Source of the DNA: Monoplex corrugatus
Lineage: Eukaryota; Mollusca; Gastropoda; Littorinimorpha; Ranellidae
Reading direction: 5' to 3'
NCBI GenBank assembly: GCA_030674185.1
Contig: JAPXFY010000021.1
Span: 64,958,711-65,022,710 of the forward strand
DNA length: 64,000 bases
Of this stretch, positions 36,847 through 64,000 are shown in pieces. Position numbers and translations under genes: made by a program. The stretch's first letter is position 1. Every line of letters begins with the position of its first letter. The notes below the pieces were generated by a model that did no database searches, was not told the DNA's origin, and saw nothing but the letters and a program-made list of their open reading frames with translations.

Positions 36847-37159
36847 ATAAAATTAAGTAACGCCTATATGGCTGAAACAAGAAAACTCTCAGCAATGTAA
36901 AACCATAATATCAAAAATTACAGGCAAATGTTTCAATACAAAAAGAAACAGAATACAAGCACACATGTTTAATACTGTTTTCAAAAATATACATGTGAAT
37001 CAAGACGAACTTTGTAAACAAAACAAGAAAAACCCAATTCAAGGGTTAAAATGCCCCACCCACCCCTCAAAAAAAAAAGGGGGTAGTCTTGGTAGGCCTA
37101 CTGTTGCCATCAACTGTTTTAATAAGTTGGGCCTACATACAGTGAGTGTGAGAGTGTGT

Positions 37160-37163
37160 GTAT

Positions 37164-37210
<47 letters not shown>

Positions 37211-37266
37211 TGTGTATGTATGTGTGTGAGTGTGTGTGTGAGTGTGTGTGTGCGCATATGCACGCA

Positions 37267-37310
<44 letters not shown>

Positions 37311-37400
37311 TGTATGTGTGTGAGTGTGTGTGTGAGTGTGTGTGTGCGCATATGCACGCATGTATTTGTGTGTGGTGTGGTGTGCGTGTGTGGTCTCTTT
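37160..37400. repeat. TG microsatellite, duplicated
   Basis: Two similar blocks each have a TG run and gtgtgcgcatatgcacgcat. Confidence 0.95.
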
Positions 37401-38284
37401 TTCTCACTAAAACGTATCTCAAAAGTCTGCCAACGTTTCTTTACACTTCAGGATTTCTTCAAGTTAGCAGTTCTCCGGTCTCTCTCTTGAACAAATCACA
37501 GATAACATTTCCCTTGCTTCTGGCAAAAACCATTAACACACTGCAGAAAATAGAAATACAAAACAAAAAGGAAAAAAATCAGAAATGGAATAATTCTAAC
37601 ATTCACGTACACCACCACAATTGGCAAAAAAACATTGACACTCAAAACTGACAAGTTCTCAAAATGATGCAAAACACTGATGATGGAAAACGCTCAACCA
37701 ATATGACATGTCACAAGACCCCACAAAACAGCACCAAACTCCCAATGAACATGGCGTCATTTCTGGAAAATCTCAAGTCAAGAGAGAGAGAGGGAAATGG
37801 AAAGAAAACCAAAATCAACACAATCTCACAAAGTAAATTAAACATGCCCTTACAAAATCTAAAGATACAACACCCCTCACCAGATGAAACGGATGCATTC
37901 ACTGTATACGCTGTGCAGTAATGGTTACTTGGAACAATCAATAGCACAATCATAGAGAAGTCAAAGCACCAAAGGACATTCCCCACTCCCTCCTTCCTTC
38001 TCTCTTATAAAAAAATGAGTGGTATATTGTATCAGGTGCATGGATACATATTATTATTGGGTAAATCATCTTGACATGTTTGTCTACAAAAAAAGTTCAT
38101 TTAAGCGGATAAAACTTTCCTCTATACTGAATCATGCTGGAATTAGGCCATGTATGAGAAGTACCATCCCTTCTAAAGGAATCACATATTTCAATGTACG
38201 TACAATTCATTGATGGAATGAATAAGTTATATGTTAATAAACATGTTTGTGTCAGACTACAAAAATCCAAACATATGTATACAA

Positions 38285-38390
38285 AGGCACATATATCAAA
38301 CACGCACACATACACATACACACATACCATACATCCAACACACAGACACACACTCACACACCACATTTACGCATATGTGCACAAGTCCAC

Positions 38391-38447
<57 letters not shown>

Positions 38448-38515
38448 ACGCACACGCACGCACACGCACGCACACGCACGTACACGCACACACACACATG
38501 CACACGCACACACAC

Positions 38516-38546
<31 letters not shown>

Positions 38547-38614
38547 CACACACACACACACACAAAACACACACACACACACACGCACACACACACACAC
38601 GCACACACACACAC

Positions 38615-38671
<57 letters not shown>
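38285..38671. repeat. CA microsatellite cluster
   Basis: An interrupted CA tract with ACGC variants and aacac breaks. Confidence 0.97.
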
Positions 38672-38674
<3 letters not shown>

Positions 38675-38854
38675 ATGTCATGCAGACACAGAAGCATACC
38701 TACTCCCCTTCCATACCGATACATCTAGATACACACAGACAAAACATGTGCACACATCACAACGTTCTCAACCAACACCACCAAATGCATGTGTCCACAG
38801 CATTGTACCTCACCACTCTGACCTAAACTCTCACCCCTACCATCTCAATCCTTT

Positions 38855-39290
38855 CACACCCTCACCCTATCCACCAGCTTTCTGTATTAACCCTTTCACA
38901 CCCTCACCCTATCCAGCTTTCTGCATTAACCCTTTCACACCCTCACCCTATCCACCAGCTTTCTGTATTAACCCTTTCACATCCTCATCCTATCCACCAG
39001 CTTTCTGCATTAATCCTTTCACTCCCACACCCTATCCACCAGCTTTCTGTATTAACCCTTTCACTCCCACACCATGTCCACCAACTTTCTGTATTAACTC
39101 TTTCTCTCCCTTACTCTAACCACCAGCTTCCTGCATTAACCATTTTACTCCCTCACCCTATCCAATAGCTTCCTGTATTAACCCTTAGGCTCCCTCTCTC
39201 TACCCACCAGCTTCTTGCATTAACCTTTTCTCTCCCTCATCATATCCACTGATTTCCTGCAATAACCCTTTCACTCCCTCTGTCCATTAA
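38855..39290. repeat. Tandem array of a TTAA-MITE arm, about 10 units
   Basis: The roughly 45-bp unit ttaaccctttcacaccctca then ccctatccaccagctttctg equals one arm of the TTAA MITE. The last unit ends with ttcctgcaggaagctggtgg, one MITE centre. Confidence 0.88.
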
Positions 39291-39477
39291 CTTCCTGCAG
39301 GAAGCTGGTGGATCAGGTAAAAGACATTAAAAGGTTAACAAACCACTGTCTACCTTGATCACCCTACCCCCTTTCACAGACCTTACCAACTAACCAACAC
39401 TCTCACCCTGTCATGTCATAAATACCAGTAACTGCTAACCACTGCAGACAATTTATCAAGGAGCTGGTAAAACAGCA

Positions 39478-61787
<22,310 letters not shown>

Positions 61788-62469
61788 CTGTTCACACACA
61801 ACACCACAAAAACACTGTCAACACTGTTACACCATCTTCAACAATCTCAATAACAATGGTGCAAACTGGTACTGTGTCCGTAACGTTTGGAACTTAATAG
61901 TATAACTAATCAACAAAAGATGCAAAAATACCTTCAACACCAAAATCATATGAAATCTTGTGTTGTTTGGTGTTGATCAAAATGTAAAGACAGACAAAAT
62001 ATTTTATCTTATAATTATGCTTGCAAAATTATTTATCTATAAATACAAAATTGACAACTGTGTTTTCTTTCATCCTTTTAAAATTTCATTCGAAACAAGC
62101 AATACAGACAAATGCAACATAAAGCAGCAAAGTATAATTACAATAATATCATAAGAAAAATTCCACCTGATGCAAAATATCCATATGTTGTAAAATGTAA
62201 TACAAGTATATATACATGTATGTGAAGTATAATTAACAATAAAGAAATATCTATGGCATGAAGAACAAACAAACAAACAAAAAGAAGCTGTCAGCATAGA
62301 CTGTTAAAAAGTCTGACACGCTATCATATTTTCCAGACACAATTTCACATATACACAAACAACATCCAGTTTCTGGCAGACCTGCCCCAGCCCCAAACAC
62401 CTCTCACAGCTACAACTAACTCTCATTTGTGGACATTTTCAGCAGCATACATCTCATAGACTTTAAACA
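61788..62469. other. No gene seen
   Basis: AT-rich unique-looking sequence upstream of the last detected minus exon. No splice-bounded coding segment was recognised. Confidence 0.5.
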
Positions 62470-62860
62470 AAAAACAGATAAACTATTCATTCTGCTTGTT
62501 CGCTGCGAATGAGTGGTTATGATGATGCACTTCCGGCTGGAATGCCTGGGTTTGAACCTACTGTGAACTCTCACTTGCAGATATTTTCAGGAGCACAATT
62601 ATCAGACTTTAAACAAAGAAATGATAAAGTGTCAATTCTGTTTATCTGTACCAGTGAGTGGTTATGATACTGCACTTCCAGCTGGAAGGCCTGAGTTTGA
62701 ACCTAGTATGAACTCTCATTTGTAGATATTTTCAGTAGCACAGTTGTAAGTCTTTAAACAAAGAAATGGTAAAGTGTTCATTCTGTTTATTTGCTGCAGT
62801 GAGTGGTTATGATGCTGCATTTCCAATTAGAAGGAATGGGATCAAACCTGTTTGAGTACT
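62470..62860 (+). repeat. Three tandem tRNA-SINE-like segments
   Basis: Each roughly 145-bp unit has gagtggttatgatgatgcac, ttccggctggaatgcctggg and tttgaaccta. The GGTTTGAACC run resembles the Pol III B box and the gagtggttatgat part an A-box region. The copies are diverged. Confidence 0.65.
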
Positions 62861-62886
62861 GCCTGATAGGTAAAAGTGGAGACTGT

Positions 62887-63534
62887 TTAACCCGTTCAGT
62901 GCTTCCGACCGAATATTCGGTCGGCAACTTTCACTATTTTTAGCCAGAAAACCCCAACGCTTTCAGTGACGTATGAGATATCAACGGAAACTTCAGTATT
63001 CCCTCTACACATCGATGCTAATTATGTATGTGTGACGTTTTACGGTCTTTTCTGCCCGTGCGATTGAAAATGTGACCCCCTACAGCTGATTACTATTCAG
63101 CGAATGTAAACAATGGCGGACGGACTCGCTTCGACACCGAGCGTCGATCGGACCCGAAAAACAACTTCTGCAGCAAAAGAAGTTGCAGAAATCATTACTT
63201 GTGGAGCTGATTCTGATTTGCAGTCTGTCGATAAGAGTGAAAATGACGATAATTTAGCGCATGCAGGCGATATTTTGGTGTTGATGTCCGAAGTCGGACT
63301 TGACCCAGATACAAGGCAAAGTGGACATTACTAGCACTGGCGATCGTAAAAACGAAAGTACTGCTGCTCCTGGTGTGTTGTAAAGTATACTGAACAAGAA
63401 AATTTATAGTGCTGTGGGGTTTTCTGGGCTGGATGAAGAGATATGAATTTTTTTCATTTTAAGTCGAGACGTTTAAAACTCCATGGCACGGGCAATTCAC
63501 CTTTTTATTTACACTTTGGCAGCGAAGGGGTTAA
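62887..63534 (+). mobile_element. piggyBac-like internal-deletion derivative
   Basis: TTAA occurs at 62887-62890 and 63531-63534, with imperfect inverted ends CCCGTTCAGTGCTTCCG and CCCCTTCGCTGCC. It contains a short frame at 63113-63334 beginning near the middle. It is CpG-richer than its surroundings. Confidence 0.7.
63113..63334 (+). pseudogene. Possible transposase N-terminal remnant
   Basis: The 73-residue frame MADGLASTPSVDRTRKTTSA then ...SENDDNLAHAGDILVLMSEV is hydrophilic and acidic, like the leader of piggyBac-type transposases. It lacks the catalytic core. The assignment rests on position inside the TTAA element. Confidence 0.35.
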
Positions 63535-63883
63535 CATCTTCCAGGTCAACACATTGCAGACCTGCTAGAACCTCCATCATGTATATATGCATGCAGAACA
63601 TCAAATACACACTTCACAGATCCTGTACGCTATGTCAGTGTTGGGTGGCTTATGGAAACAAGAAAACATCCAGCACGCCCACCACTGAAAACGAAGTATG
63701 ACTGCCTTAAATTAACGACACGGTTAAAATAAAATTTAAAAAAAGGACACACACTTGTTTAATCCACTTGTATACTGGAATGTGTATGGTAATGGCAACC
63801 CATGAACACAATCAATAAACAACAACAAAACACATCTTTATATTTCTGGAACTGTTCCTTGGATGTACACATCGTACTAGCAG

Positions 63884-64000
63884 TTAACTCAATCGCTTCG
63901 TGCCGGAAGAAAATCTCCGTCACTTCCGTTTACTGCTTGGATACGCGACGTCAATTTATCGACAGCGGACATTCGTTTGTTTTTTTTACGTCAGAAGCGT
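63884..64000 (+). mobile_element. Partial piggyBac-like end, cut by window
   Basis: TTAACTCAATCGCTTCGTGC then cggaag, followed by CpG-rich sequence (gatacgcgacgtcaat), resembles the start of the 62887 element. The other end is not in the window. Confidence 0.4.

Larger units (their letters stand above)
31741..39477 (-). other. Probable 3' UTR/flank of the minus gene, repeat-filled
   Basis: No coding exon was found. It holds three copies of a dispersed repeat (near 32030-32560, 32620-32760, 33480-34150), a threefold 95-bp repeat, a 42-bp repeat, a G-rich array, two large hairpins, TTAA-MITE sequences and CA/TG tracts. Whether it is all transcribed is inferred only from the AATAAA at 31787-31782. 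Confidence 0.35.

Overview
This is eukaryotic genomic DNA from an animal with long introns crowded with tandem repeats. Exons are short with GT/AG splice junctions. CA/TG microsatellites and minisatellites fill most of the window, and there are SINE-, LINE-, Penelope- and DNA-transposon-like insertions. The style suits a lophotrochozoan, perhaps a marine gastropod mollusc, but that placement is an inference from repeat style, not a species identification. No bacterial, organellar, rRNA or tRNA gene was seen.

Two convergent protein-coding genes were found. On the + strand, seven exons between 1926 and 20613 encode the C-terminal half of a TM9SF2-type nonaspanin. All exon phases match, and the protein ends in the family's usual KxD tail. 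Its 3' flank may run to an AATAAA at 27519. On the - strand, about ten exons between 61787 and 39478 encode a serine/proline/arginine-rich, low-complexity protein that I do not recognise. Its 5' end lies outside the window or is undetected, and a likely poly(A) signal is at 31787-31782. A 2.9-kb array of a 36-bp repeat lies between the two 3' ends.

Region by region: 1-1925 is an intron with a minisatellite and a 0.7-kb transposon remnant with 6-bp target duplications. 1926-20613 holds the TM9SF2-like exons, separated by arrays with units of about 93, 43, 72, 44, 45 and 41 bp. 20614-31740 is 3' flank with dispersed repeats, a 30-bp array and the 36-bp array. 31741-39477 is probably 3' UTR or flank of the - strand gene. 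39478-61787 holds its exons, with 40-, 27- and 50-bp arrays, a broken Penelope-like element and two decayed LINE tails. 61788-64000 has piggyBac-like TTAA elements and triplicated tRNA-SINE-like segments.

The most unusual signal is that several tandem arrays appear to have grown out of splice junctions. The 45-bp array of 16074-18549 carries dozens of copies of the 3' splice site of the exon it abuts. The 2644-3040 array carries copies of the 5' splice site of its exon. The 46225-47384 array resembles the 5' splice site of a - strand exon, with the +1 G changed to A in most units. A decayed copy of an exon end lies just downstream of the exon at 8244-8395. Other arrays grew from a SINE (44 bp) and from a TTAA MITE arm (38855-39290). 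Insertions inside arrays preserve the uninterrupted unit as a reference, giving exact target-site evidence.
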